A stretch of 64,000 bases of DNA from CAWHXG01 sp963833235 (lineage in GTDB: Bacteria; Pseudomonadota; Alphaproteobacteria; Rhodobacterales; Rhodobacteraceae). The DNA is taken from assembly GCA_963833235.1 (NCBI GenBank), contig CAWHXG010000001.1:1302001-1366000 (forward strand). The letters run 5' to 3'. Under the pieces are notes generated by a model, which was given only the letters and a program-made list of their open reading frames with translations, ran no database searches and was not told where the DNA came from. Below are positions 1-11,441 of the stretch, piece after piece; positions within the stretch are counted from its first letter, which is position 1; the number at the start of each line of letters is the position of its first letter. Position numbers and translations under genes: made by a program.

Positions 1-493
1 CCTCGGCGCCATCCAGCATGTGCCGGGCATGGGCGAGGAAGTTCGCCGCGTTCTCCGGCCCGCCCTCGACCAGATAGGCCCAGAGCCGCTGCCAGTCGGC
101 CTCGCCCACGCTCGACAGCGCCAGAAGCTCCGGGTCCGGCCTGTCGTCGCCGGGCAGCGCCACGAAGGGCACGCCCGCCGCCGCCAGATGCGCCGAATAC
201 TGCTCCACCCCGTAGCGCCAGTAGCCGGTGCCGCCCAGCACCCGCGCCACGACCATGCGCGAGCGCGCGGCGCAGTTGGCGACGTGCAGGTCCACCGACA
301 TCGGATGCCGCAGATGCGCCAGGCTCGCCAGCCGCAGCCCCGGCGGGTCGGCCATGGCACCCCGCGCCTCGGCCAGCATCGCCAGCTCGGTATCGGCCGC
401 CGAAAGCACCACCAGATCCGCCGGGCTCTGCGCCAGGTCGACCGGATCGTCAGACGCCTCGACGCTTCCGGCTGTGGCCGCCAGAAGGTGCAT
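1..493 (-). CDS. cobN: Cobaltochelatase large subunit CobN (N-terminal part)
   Basis: The first 164 residues of CobN are present; the gene runs off the left edge. CobN is the large subunit of the aerobic CobNST chelatase that inserts cobalt into hydrogenobyrinate a,c-diamide in the cytoplasm. The N-terminus (MHLLAATAGSVEASDDPVDL, then a stretch with SPADLVVLSAADTELAML) is typical of the family, as is the later YWRYGVEQYSAHL. The ATG overlaps the stop of the preceding 34-codon ORF as TGATG, so translation is probably coupled to it and to cobW upstream. Catalytic regions lie outside the window. Confidence 0.9.
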   Translation of the reverse strand, partial: MHLLAATAGSVEASDDPVDLAQSPADLVVLSAADTELAMLAEARGAMADPPGLRLASLAHLRHPMSVDLHVANCAARSRMVVARVLGGTGYWRYGVEQYSAHLAAAGVPFVALPGDDRPDPELLALSSVGEADWQRLWAYLVEGGPENAANFLAHARHMLDGAE

Positions 494-597
494 CAGGCCT
501 GCCGCAGGTCCACGAAGACGCCCCCTGCCGCCAAACGGCGGTCAAACCTGTTGCGGTCCTCACGACGCCGGATGTCGCAAGGCGTCCGCCCGGTCAC
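493..597 (-). CDS. 34-codon ORF linking cobW and cobN
   Basis: A GTG-started ORF of 34 codons fills the gap between cobW and cobN exactly. Its GTG overlaps the cobW stop as GTGA and its TGA overlaps the cobN ATG as TGATG. The predicted peptide is very basic (RRREDRNRFDRR) and ends in VFVDLRQA. No family is recognised. It could be a real microprotein, a translational coupler that keeps ribosomes moving from cobW into cobN, or a chance open frame in GC-rich DNA. The perfect two-sided overlap is the only support. Confidence 0.4.
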   Translation of the reverse strand: MTGRTPCDIRRREDRNRFDRRLAAGGVFVDLRQA

Positions 598-1670
598 GCC
601 GCCAGCGCCGCCGTGATCGCCGCACGGTCCAGCCCCGCCTGGCCGATCACCACCAGCCGCGTCTCGCGCGCCTCGCCGGCGGCGATGGGCCTGTCGAAAT
701 AGGTATCCACCCGCGGCCCCACCGCCTGCAGCGCCAGCCGCATCGGCTTTCCGGCCACCGCGCCGAAGCCCTTCAGCCGCAGGATGTCGTGGGCGCAGAT
801 GGTCTTGGCGACCTGCGCCGCGAAGGCCGCGGGATCGGCGATCTCGCCGCGGCAGACGACGAAGCTCTCGAACGCGTCGTGGCCATGCTCGTGCGCGTGG
901 TGGTGGTCGCCGCCCTCGTCCCCGCCCTCGGCGTCGTCATGATGGTGATGGTGCACCTCCGCCCGGGCTTCCGTGTCTCCCTCCGCGCCGACGCCGAGGC
1001 CCAGCAGCACGTCCACCGGCAGCGCGCCCATGGAGGTCGCCACCACCTGCACGCCGCCGCGCGCCGCGCCGCGCAGCCGGGCCGTCTGATCCGCCGCATC
1101 GCCGGCCTCCATCAGATCGGCCTTGTTCACCACGATCATGTCGGCGCAGGCGATCTGGTCCTCGAACAGCTCCGACAGGGGCGTCTCGTGGTCCAGCGTG
1201 TCGTCCGCCGCCCGTTGGGCATCCACCGCCGCGACGGAATGGGCGAAGCGCCCCGCCGCCACGGCCGGCCCGTCCACCACCGTCACGACACCGTCCACCG
1301 TCACCCGCGTCGCCACGCCCGGCCAGTTGAAGGCCCGGACCAGCGGTTGCGGCAGCGCCAGGCCGCTGGTTTCGATCACGATATGCTCCGGAGGATCGGC
1401 GCGGTCCAGCAGCATCTCCAGCGTCGGAATGAAGTCCTCCGCCACGGTGCAGCAGATGCAGCCGTTGGACAGCTCCACCACGTCCTCGTCACGGCAGGCC
1501 TCGACCCCGCAGCCCTTCAGGATCTCGCCGTCGACGCCGAGGTCGCCGAACTCGTTGATGATCAGCGCGATCCGCCGGCCGCCCGCATGGGTCAGCATGT
1601 GACGGATCAGCGTGGTCTTGCCGGCGCCGAGGAAGCCGGTGACGATGGTGGCGGGGATCTTGGCGGGCAT
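594..1670 (-). CDS. cobW: CobW-family GTPase / metallochaperone
   Basis: This 358-residue COG0523 G3E GTPase is thought to deliver cobalt to cobaltochelatase CobN. Visible features are the P-loop GFLGAGKT (residues 12-19), the metal-binding CICC motif (71-74), a VVNKADL guanine-specificity motif, and a His/Asp-rich insert (HHHHHDD, then HHHAHEHGHD) near residues 240-265 that should bind divalent metal. I chose the ATG at 1670 over one 36 bases upstream because GAGGAG lies 8 bases before it and the upstream choice would overlap hupE. It lies between riboswitch-controlled hupE and cobN, so all three probably share a B12-repressed transcript. Confidence 0.93.
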   Translation of the reverse strand: MPAKIPATIVTGFLGAGKTTLIRHMLTHAGGRRIALIINEFGDLGVDGEILKGCGVEACRDEDVVELSNGCICCTVAEDFIPTLEMLLDRADPPEHIVIETSGLALPQPLVRAFNWPGVATRVTVDGVVTVVDGPAVAAGRFAHSVAAVDAQRAADDTLDHETPLSELFEDQIACADMIVVNKADLMEAGDAADQTARLRGAARGGVQVVATSMGALPVDVLLGLGVGAEGDTEARAEVHHHHHDDAEGGDEGGDHHHAHEHGHDAFESFVVCRGEIADPAAFAAQVAKTICAHDILRLKGFGAVAGKPMRLALQAVGPRVDTYFDRPIAAGEARETRLVVIGQAGLDRAAITAALAA

Positions 1671-1689
1671 GCCGGGCGCTCCTCTTCGC

Positions 1690-2355
1690 TCAGACGCCGA
1701 AGACAAGGCCGAGCATCGGCCCCTCGACGGCTTCGAGCACCAGGAACAGGCCCACGCCCGCGACGGCGGCGCCGGCTAGCCGCGCCGGCATCGCACCGCG
1801 CACGCCCGCACCGAGCCCCTCGCGGACGATCCATCCGGCCGCCAGCGCGATGGCGTATTGCACGGCGGCCAGCCCGATCAGGTAGCCCGCCAGCACGCCC
1901 GCGCCGGCGCCGCCGTCGGCCCCCGTCAGGGCCGTGCCGAAGGCCGAACCGTGGAACAGCCCGAAGCCCGCGAAGAGCGCCAGCAGCCCCGGCAGCGCCA
2001 CCGCGCGGCCCGAGAGCACCACGGCCCCGAGCGCCAGCAGCGACACCGCGATCGCCGCCTCGGCCAGCGGCAGCGCCACGCCCGCCGCCATCAACGCGCA
2101 ACCCGCCAGCATCGCGCCCAGATAGGCCAGCGGCGCCGTCAGCCGGGCGGCCGTGAACGCCGCCGCGATGCCGACCAGGGCCACGAAGAACAGATGGTCG
2201 AAGCCCAGCACCGGGTGTCCGACGCCCGAGGCCAGCCCCTGGGCGAACGTGTCCATCGGCAGCCCGCCCAGCGGATGGTGCGCCAGCGCCGGCGCGGCGG
2301 CCAGCAGGCCGGCGGATGCCGCGGCGATCCCCGCCAAAGTCTTCGTCCGTTCCAT
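1690..2355 (-). CDS. hupE: HupE/UreJ-family metal (probably cobalt) permease
   Basis: This 221-residue inner-membrane protein has a signal-like N-terminus (AAAPALAHHPLGG) followed by about six hydrophobic segments. It carries the HupE/UreJ metal motif HPVLGFDHLFF near the first membrane segment and a second His motif, FHGSAFG. HupE proteins import nickel or cobalt. The cobalamin riboswitch upstream and cobW-cobN downstream argue for cobalt supply to B12 synthesis. The ATG at 2355 is preceded by AAGGGGA at a suitable distance. Confidence 0.9.
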   Translation of the reverse strand: MERTKTLAGIAAASAGLLAAAPALAHHPLGGLPMDTFAQGLASGVGHPVLGFDHLFFVALVGIAAAFTAARLTAPLAYLGAMLAGCALMAAGVALPLAEAAIAVSLLALGAVVLSGRAVALPGLLALFAGFGLFHGSAFGTALTGADGGAGAGVLAGYLIGLAAVQYAIALAAGWIVREGLGAGVRGAMPARLAGAAVAGVGLFLVLEAVEGPMLGLVFGV

Positions 2356-2564
2356 CGTCGTCCCCTTCAGATGCCGCGCCCTGGGGCGCCTCCGGTGCGG
2401 ATCGCGCGCAACGCGACCCATGAAGCGATGCGGCGGCCTTCGGCCACGCGCCTTCTGTCTTGCCGGGATGTGACGGAACGACCCGCCCGAACGCAGCCGG
2501 GCGCGCACATGCCGATCACGGAACACCCCGTCCGTCGTCTGGGCCACGCCCGGATAAGCCGGGC

Positions 2565-2745
2565 GCGTGCAGGGCTGGTCTCCTGGCTCGCGGGTCGATG
2601 CGCGGCGCCGCCTTCCCGGTTTCCCAGTGGCCATTGGCGTCGCGCTCACCGCTTACAGTCGCGGGGGCGGCTGCGGCATCGGACCCCGGATTGGGTCGTC
2701 CTGCACCGCATTCCCATTTCATCTTCGTCGGGCGGGGCCCGTGGT
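2565..2745 (-). promoter_or_regulatory. Cobalamin riboswitch upstream of hupE-cobW-cobN
   Basis: On the minus strand the canonical elements appear in order: a GATGAAATGGGAA segment followed by GCGGTG near 2710-2735, CGCGACTGTAA (ACTGTAA at 2653-2659), the L5 motif GCCACTG (2625-2631), GGGAAGGC, and the B12 box AGCCAGGAGACCAGCC (within 2568-2589). These match the adenosylcobalamin-binding leader class, which normally turns off the downstream gene when B12 is plentiful. About 210 bases between the box and hupE form the expression platform; I did not resolve whether it is a terminator or an RBS sequester. Confidence 0.93.
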
Positions 2746-2962
2746 CGAAGATACCTTGCCCGCCCGTTCTGCGCCTGCCGTCCGCGACGGGTCAAGCGCA
2801 ATCGGCGCGGCCCTGGCTGACACTGCCGAAGGGGCCGGGTCCGGCCCCAACATCTGGCGCGCCTCAACTGTGCCTCCCCAAGATGCAGCGCCGCTACATT
2901 GACACGCAGGGCCATCTGCCCGACACTCGACCCTGACATTCCTCCGGGGCACCGCCGGCCGC

Positions 2963-6436
<3,474 letters not shown>

Positions 6437-6553
6437 ACCCCGCAACCCCCGGGACTTGCGCGCAATTCTACTGAAATCCGCGGCATCGAACGCTCGCATT
6501 TCCGCGCCGCCGATGGTACCAAGCGGCACGCCGTGGGGGCGGAAAGGTGCGTC

Positions 6554-7099
6554 ATGCAACTATATATCCCTCTCGCGATCCTTCTGGGTCCGAACCAGAT
6601 AGCCACCCGTCGGCCAAGCCGGATTCTATCGGTCCTGTCGTCCTTCGCGCGGCTGCCAAGCTGGGCTCCGGCGCTGTCCTCCATCCTGCCGCCGATCCTC
6701 TCGCTCGCGCCCGCGGCGCTGCTCGCCTGCCTGCTCGCACTTCCGGCCAAGGCCTCGTTCCTCGGCGGCGCGCCCGCCGATGGCATCGTCCTGGGCCAGT
6801 CCCCGTCGGATGGCGCCTATACCGGCAGGGGGCTTGCCTTGACCGTCACCGACATGGCGCTGAAGTTCACCGATAGCAGCGTCGCCACCTATGAACGGTC
6901 GGGGCGCTACACCTACGTGCCGCCCGGCGGCGGCGCCTCGCTGAAAGGCCGCTGGTTCCAGAACGGCGACAACAGCATCTGCATCGAGTTCAGAAATGGC
7001 CACGTGCGATGCGACACCTATGTCCGCAGCGGCCTGCACACGGTGCTCATCACCTCCGCCGGCCAGCGTTTCGTCGTGCGCCTGCGCACGCCCCTCTAG
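6554..7099 (+). CDS. Putative secreted protein of unknown function
   Basis: This encodes about 181 residues. A basic N-terminal region is followed by a hydrophobic stretch ending LLACLLALPAKAS, which looks like a signal peptide with an AKA cleavage site. The mature part is about 110 residues and rich in Gly/Thr/Tyr (GRYTYVPPGGGASLKGRW, then NSICIEFRNGHVRCDTY), with two cysteines that could pair. No known domain is recognised. The ATG at 6554 has GGAAAGG upstream; an internal start nearer the signal segment is possible. The final six codons and stop lie inside the first unit of a 28-bp tandem repeat. Confidence 0.65.
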   Translation: MQLYIPLAILLGPNQIATRRPSRILSVLSSFARLPSWAPALSSILPPILSLAPAALLACLLALPAKASFLGGAPADGIVLGQSPSDGAYTGRGLALTVTDMALKFTDSSVATYERSGRYTYVPPGGGASLKGRWFQNGDNSICIEFRNGHVRCDTYVRSGLHTVLITSAGQRFVVRLRTPL

Positions 7100-7240
7100 C
7101 GGCCGGCGCCTGCGCACGCCCCTCTAGCGGCCAGCGCCTGCGCACGCCCCTCTAGCGGCTGGCGCCTGCGCACGCCCCTCTAGCGGCCAGCGCCTGCGCA
7201 CGCTCTTCCAACGGCCGGCGCCTGCGCACGCCCCTCTCGC
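7081..7240. repeat. 28-bp tandem repeat, about six units
   Basis: The unit is CCTGCGCACGCCCCTCTAGC followed by GGCCGGCG. Copies start at 7081, 7109, 7137, 7165, 7193 and 7221. The first four are nearly identical (GCCGGC/GCCAGC/GCTGGC variants), the fifth is diverged and the sixth is incomplete. The array begins inside the end of the upstream secreted-protein gene and supplies its TAG stop. It runs up to the stop codon of convergent cobD, filling the whole intergenic gap. Each unit has a GC-rich partial palindrome that could contribute to bidirectional termination. Confidence 0.92.
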
Positions 7241-7243
7241 CGG

Positions 7244-8185
7244 TCACAGCAGGCTCAGCGCCAGCAGCACCGCCAGCATCGCCCCCCAGGCCCGCCACAG
7301 CACGGCGATCGCAGCGTCGATCGCCGGCGGCCCCGGGGCGCGGTCGCCCTCCGGGTTGACCCAGGCGAAGGGTTCGACCCGCCCGCCATAGCCGCGCGGC
7401 CCCGCCAGGGCCGTGCCCAGCACCCGCGCCATCGCCGCCTCCGGCCAGCCCGCATTGGGCGAACGGTGGCCGGACGCGTCGCGCGCGATTGCGGCCCAGC
7501 CCCAATCGCCGCCGCGCCACCAATCCTTGGGGGGCACATGCACCACCACGATCAGACAGGCCGTCATTCGCGCCGGCACCCAGTTCATGGCGTCGTCGAG
7601 TCGCGCCGCGGCCCAGCCGAACGCCTCGAAGCGCGGGGTCCGGTGGCCGATCATGCTGTCGGCGGTGTTGATCGCCTTGTAGGCCAGAAGCCCCGGCAAC
7701 CCGCCGAGCAGGAACCAGAAGGCCGGCGCCACCACGCCGTCGCTGAGGTTCTCGGCGGCGCTCTCGATGGCGGCGCGGGCCACTGCGGGGCCGTCCATCG
7801 CCGCGGTGTCGCGCCCCACGATCCGCGCCACCGCCAGCCGCCCGTCGCCGACCGAAAGCCGCAAGGCCGCCGCCACTGCCGCGACATGGGCGACAAGGCT
7901 CCGCTGCGCCAGCAGGATCGCCGCCAGCGCCACCTCGATCGCCGCCGCGCCGGGCAGCCGGCCAAGCGCCCAACCCAACAGCAGCGCCCCCGCGACCAGC
8001 AGCGCCACGGCAACGGCGCCACGCAGCCGCAGGCCGCGCCCGCGGTTCAGCCGTCGCTCAACCAGTTCCACGGCCCGCCCGAGCAGGATCACCGGATGCG
8101 GCAGCCGCGCCCACAAAAGCTTCGGCTCGCCGAACGCGGCATCGAGCAGCAGGGCCACGAGCAGCAGCGGCGCGGCCCCGGTCAT
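7244..8185 (-). CDS. cobD: Adenosylcobinamide-phosphate synthase CobD/CbiB
   Basis: This 313-residue integral membrane protein attaches (R)-1-amino-2-propanol phosphate to adenosylcobyric acid. The family pattern is clear: an N-terminal LLLDAAFGEP, HPVILLGRAVELVERRLN, the conserved AIESAAENLSDGVVAPAFWF block, YKAINTADSMIGHRTPRFE, and C-terminal SPNAGWPEAAMARVLG. It starts with an ATG overlapping the cobC stop (4 bp), so the pair is translationally coupled. The 3' end abuts the 28-bp repeat array. Confidence 0.95.
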   Translation of the reverse strand: MTGAAPLLLVALLLDAAFGEPKLLWARLPHPVILLGRAVELVERRLNRGRGLRLRGAVAVALLVAGALLLGWALGRLPGAAAIEVALAAILLAQRSLVAHVAAVAAALRLSVGDGRLAVARIVGRDTAAMDGPAVARAAIESAAENLSDGVVAPAFWFLLGGLPGLLAYKAINTADSMIGHRTPRFEAFGWAAARLDDAMNWVPARMTACLIVVVHVPPKDWWRGGDWGWAAIARDASGHRSPNAGWPEAAMARVLGTALAGPRGYGGRVEPFAWVNPEGDRAPGPPAIDAAIAVLWRAWGAMLAVLLALSLL

Positions 8186-9195
8186 GGCCCGGCCGCCCCG
8201 TCCGCGCCGCCGGCCAGCGCCGCCGCCAGCCGCCGCCAGTCCGCCGTCGCGCCGGGCAGACCCAGCCGCAGCCGCTCGGGCGCCCCGGCGAAACCACGCG
8301 TCCAGATTCGGTGAGCCGCAAGCCGCGCTTGCCAGGCGCCCGCATCCCCCACGTCGTAGAGCCGGAACAGCCCCGTGCCGCCGAGAAGGCGAGCGCCCGC
8401 GCCGACCATCAGCGCATCCAGCCGGGCGGCATCTGCCCGCAGCCGCGTCCTTGTGGCTTCGGCCCAGCCACCATCGCCAAGTGCCGCGGCGCCGATCGCC
8501 AGCGCCGGCCCGGAAACGGGCCAGGGCCCCAGCGCCCGGGCCAGCCCCGCCACCAGCGCCGGATCGCCGATGGTAAAGCCCAGCCGCAGCCCGGCCAGCC
8601 CCCAGAACTTGCCGAAGCTCTTCAGGATCACCGTGCCGGGCCGCGTGGCAAGCGCCATCAGGCTGCCGCCGCCGGCATCCGCAAAGCTCTCGTCGATCAC
8701 GGTCAGGGCCGCGCCGGGCAGGGCGTCCAGCGCCGCCCGCGTCCAGATCCGGCCATCGGGGTTGTTGGGATGCACGATCACCCGCGCGCTGGCGGCGCCG
8801 GCCCCCGCATCGCCGGGTTCCCCAACGCGCCAGCCCGCCGCCGCGAAGGCGATCCCGTGTTCGCTGTAGGTCGGGCCCGGGATCGTCGCCGCGCCGGCCG
8901 GGCGCAGATGCGGGATCCGGGCGATCAGCGCCGAGGCGCCCGGCGCCGCAAGCACCGCCGCCCCGGGGGGCACGCGCCATGCGCCGCGCGCGGCTGCCTC
9001 CAGCGCGTGCACCGCGCCGCGGTCGGGCAGCGCCGTCCACGCAGCGCCGCCCAGATCGGGGACGACATAGGGCACGGGGTTGATCCCGGTCGACAGGTCC
9101 AGCCAGTCCGCCCGCGCACCGCCATATCGCGCCGCCGCGGCATCCAGCCCGCCGCCGTGGTGCTGGGTCTCTGGCGTGGTCCCGTCCGCCGCCAT
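8182..9195 (-). CDS. cobC: L-threonine-O-3-phosphate decarboxylase CobC (PLP)
   Basis: This 337-residue fold-type I aminotransferase-like enzyme makes aminopropanol phosphate, the linker that CobD attaches. Family marks include HGGGLDAAAARYG and LDLSTGINPVPY at the N-terminus, the substrate motif HPNNPDGR, and the Schiff-base lysine in ILKSFGKFWGLAGLRLG. The reading frame is intact and full length. It overlaps cobD by 4 bp and lies 3 bases after the DUF1636 gene, so the three form one operon. Confidence 0.95.
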   Translation of the reverse strand: MAADGTTPETQHHGGGLDAAAARYGGARADWLDLSTGINPVPYVVPDLGGAAWTALPDRGAVHALEAAARGAWRVPPGAAVLAAPGASALIARIPHLRPAGAATIPGPTYSEHGIAFAAAGWRVGEPGDAGAGAASARVIVHPNNPDGRIWTRAALDALPGAALTVIDESFADAGGGSLMALATRPGTVILKSFGKFWGLAGLRLGFTIGDPALVAGLARALGPWPVSGPALAIGAAALGDGGWAEATRTRLRADAARLDALMVGAGARLLGGTGLFRLYDVGDAGAWQARLAAHRIWTRGFAGAPERLRLGLPGATADWRRLAAALAGGADGAAGP

Positions 9196-9198
9196 GGC

Positions 9199-9591
9199 TC
9201 AGTCCGGTCCCGGTTCGGGCAGCGGCAGATGCCGGCTCACGAAATGGCCCTTCACGCCGTCCGGCCATTGCCTGTAGGGCACCTGGCCAAGCGGGCTTTC
9301 GGCATGCAGCGCGGCGTAGGCGACAACGGCCGCCGCATCCTCCGGACACGGGGCGAAGCCGCCCAGCGAATAGGCGATCTTGCCCGGCGCCTGCAGGGTC
9401 ACGTTGCAGGCCCGGCTGCACCCCATCAGGCAGGCATGGCGCCGAACCCCGACATCGGGCGCCGCCGCCGCCGCCGCCTCGATCAGCGCCGCCAGCCGCG
9501 CGCCATCCTTCGGCGCATCGGCCCGGCTGAATTCCGCCGATGTAATATCGTCACGCTGGCACGTCTCGCAAACTGTTATAATCGTCGTCAA
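9199..9591 (-). CDS. DUF1636-like cysteine-rich metal-binding protein
   Basis: A protein of about 130 residues with a thioredoxin-like [2Fe-2S] ferredoxin flavour: TVCETCQRDD at the N-terminus and CLMGCSRACNVTLQ in the middle, together a CxxC...CxxxCxxxC pattern. It resembles DUF1636 proteins that often neighbour cobalamin genes; a role in iron-sulfur or metal handling for corrin synthesis is inference. The preferred start is TTG at 9591, with GGGGAG nine bases upstream and the sequence then reading TTIITVCETC. A GTG at 9636 would add 15 uncharacteristic residues. It is the first gene of the DUF1636-cobC-cobD operon. Confidence 0.8.
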   Translation of the reverse strand: MTTIITVCETCQRDDITSAEFSRADAPKDGARLAALIEAAAAAAPDVGVRRHACLMGCSRACNVTLQAPGKIAYSLGGFAPCPEDAAAVVAYAALHAESPLGQVPYRQWPDGVKGHFVSRHLPLPEPGPD

Positions 9592-9801
9592 AAGCAGAAA
9601 ACTCCCCGGTATCTCGTTTTTGGCGGGAACCGGCACGGCCCCCGGCAGTTAACGAAGCTTAAGTCTCTCTCCGCCGCCGCCTCCGCTATCGGCAAGTCTC
9701 CTTGGTCGTCCGCCCTTTCCAGACGCTGACCGTCCCACGATCTGCCAGCGCCAACCTGCCCAGCGGCGCCCTGCGCCGTCCTCGGAACCCTCGGAGACCC
9801 G

Positions 9802-10161
9802 ATGGACGTTCTCATCGTCGAATCCAACCCGCATCTTGGGAATATCTGGCGGCGCCATCTGGAGCGTCTGGGCCACATCGTCCACCTCACGGTCAACCAG
9901 CATCAGGCGATCCATATACTGCAGACGAGGCCGATCTCGATCATCGTGCTCAACGTCGTGCTCGCCGAGGGCAGCGCGCTGGCCGTCGCCGATTTCGCCA
10001 GCTACCGCTATCCCACAATGAAGGTCCTGTGCGTCACGTCGTCGTCGTTCTTCTCCGACGGTTCGATCTTCGGCCATATCGGCAATGCCTGCGCGCTGCT
10101 CCCCAGCACCTCCCCCGCCGGCGATATCGCGGCCCTGCTGGAATACCACGCCACCGGCTGA
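9802..10161 (+). CDS. Receiver-like protein lacking the phospho-acceptor aspartate
   Basis: This stand-alone 119-residue protein has a CheY-like fold pattern: MDVLIVESN at beta-1, SIIVLNVVL at beta-3 and VLCVTSSS at beta-4. The usual acidic pair after beta-1 is replaced by Glu-Ser and the phospho-accepting Asp by Asn (IVLNVV). The lysine before the Pro near beta-5 is also missing (CALLPSTSP). It is therefore unlikely to work by Asp phosphorylation and may be a constitutive or partner-binding pseudo-receiver. It is divergent from DUF1636 and no kinase gene is nearby. Confidence 0.75.
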   Translation: MDVLIVESNPHLGNIWRRHLERLGHIVHLTVNQHQAIHILQTRPISIIVLNVVLAEGSALAVADFASYRYPTMKVLCVTSSSFFSDGSIFGHIGNACALLPSTSPAGDIAALLEYHATG

Positions 10162-10183
10162 AAGCCGGCTCCGGCGCCTCCGC

Positions 10184-11158
10184 TCACCCCCGCCCGTGCG
10201 GCGCGTCCCAGTCGAGGATGGGATTGATCGGGATGATCCGGTGCGGATTGATCGTCTCGTGACTGTAATGGTAGTGCCGCACGTAATGCGCGGGCACGAC
10301 CGTCGCGGCCACGCCCGGCCACTGGTAGAGCTCCCGCGCATAGGCCCAGAGGGCGGGATAGTCGACCAGCCGCCGGCGGTTGCACTTGAAGTGCAGATGA
10401 TAGACCGGGTCGAAGCGCAGCAGGCTGGGCAGCAGCCGCCAGTCCGCCTCGGTCACCCGGTCTCCCGCCAGATAGCGCTGGCCCTTCAGCCGCGCCTCCA
10501 GCCAGTCCAGCGTCTCGAAGACCTCGCCCACCGCGGTGTCGTAGGCGCCCTGCGTTGTCGCGAAGCCGGCCCGGTAGACCCCGTTGTTCACGCCGGGATA
10601 GACATGCGCGTTGACCATCTCGATCTCGTCGCGCAGCTCCTCCGGCCAGAAATCCCGATCGTCGCCGGTGATGCCGTCGAAGGCGGAATTGAACATCCGG
10701 ATGATCTCGGCGCTCTCGTTGCTCACGATGGTCCCGGTGGCGGTGTCCCACAGGATCGGCACGGTCACCCGCGTCGTCGCCTGCGGGTCGGCATCGGTAT
10801 AGACCTCGCGCAGGAAGGCGCGGCCCGTCAGCCTGTCGCCGGTCGCGCCGGGAAAGCCCGCGTCGAAGGTCCAGCCGTCGTCCAGCATGTCGGGATGCAC
10901 GACGGAGATGCCGATATGGTCCTCCAGGCCCTTCAGGGCGCGGAAGATCAGCGTCCGGTGCGCCCAGGGGCAGGCCAGCGAGACATAAAGGTGATAGCGC
11001 CCGCTCTCCGCCTTGAAGCCGCCCGCGCCCGAGGGCCCCGCCGCGCCATCCGCCGTCACCCAGTTGCGAAAGCTCGAGGCCGTGCGCTCGAACGCGCCGC
11101 CGCTTTCCTTGGTGTCGTACCACCCCGCGTGCCACGTGCCGTCCACCAGCTGTCCCAT
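10184..11158 (-). CDS. yqjG: Glutathionyl-hydroquinone reductase (YqjG/ECM4 family)
   Basis: This 324-residue xi-class glutathione transferase reduces glutathionyl-(hydro)quinones. The catalytic cysteine is C63 in YVSLACPWAHR, at the same position as in E. coli YqjG. Further family marks are the N-terminal WYDTKESGGAF, the VPILWD glutathione-binding segment, NESAEIIRMFNSAFD, the C-terminal helical domain, and the ending ETINPHRIIPINP. It is cytosolic and monocistronic, convergent with the receiver-like gene. A role in quinone detoxification is inferred from the family. Confidence 0.93.
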   Translation of the reverse strand: MGQLVDGTWHAGWYDTKESGGAFERTASSFRNWVTADGAAGPSGAGGFKAESGRYHLYVSLACPWAHRTLIFRALKGLEDHIGISVVHPDMLDDGWTFDAGFPGATGDRLTGRAFLREVYTDADPQATTRVTVPILWDTATGTIVSNESAEIIRMFNSAFDGITGDDRDFWPEELRDEIEMVNAHVYPGVNNGVYRAGFATTQGAYDTAVGEVFETLDWLEARLKGQRYLAGDRVTEADWRLLPSLLRFDPVYHLHFKCNRRRLVDYPALWAYARELYQWPGVAATVVPAHYVRHYHYSHETINPHRIIPINPILDWDAPHGRG

Positions 11159-11339
11159 CCGTATCCTCCATCCGTTCCAGCGGGACTATAGGGCGCGTCC
11201 CGCCCGCGGGCAGCCGCATCTCGGCGCGCCGGCGATCATCGGGCGTGCAATGCCGCACCTCCGGGGAAAGCGTTTGCGCCCGGCCGGGCCATGCGCCAGA
11301 ACGATCCCACGACGACGCCCCGCATCCTCGGGGCCTGAC

Positions 11340-11441
11340 AGGTGGCGGCACGCGCCCGACCCAATCCGGGGGGCGGCGGGGCCGCATCGTCCGCTGCAGG
11401 CGGCATGCCAGGCCCCGGTCCCTCTCGAAGGAGCCCTGCCC
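11340..11441 (+). promoter_or_regulatory. Possible diverged cobalamin-riboswitch-like leader of the cbiX operon
   Basis: The leader of the small-membrane-protein/cbiX/cobH operon shares a 15-nt exact match, CGACCCAATCCGGGG (11357-11371), with the hupE riboswitch (2684-2698, minus strand) at the equivalent core position. A GGTG lies upstream and a GCCAGG...CCGGTCC stretch resembling a decayed B12 box lies downstream (about 11407-11423). The GCCACTG and GGGAAGG elements are missing. It could be a shortened or decayed cobalamin element, or chance similarity between GC-rich stems. Confidence 0.3.

Noticed and set aside
6545..6575. Shared motif TCATGCARCTATAYAT at about 6551 and 44431, possibly the ends of a mobile element
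   Set aside because: Fourteen of 16 bases match, but no longer similarity, terminal inverted repeat, target duplication or transposase was found at either place.
7081..7240. CRISPR array
   Set aside because: The 28-bp units are directly contiguous with no spacers and no cas genes are present.
9649..9662. CtrA-type site TTAACGAAGCTTAA
   Set aside because: The spacing between TTAA halves is 6, not the usual 7, and no further evidence supports cell-cycle control.
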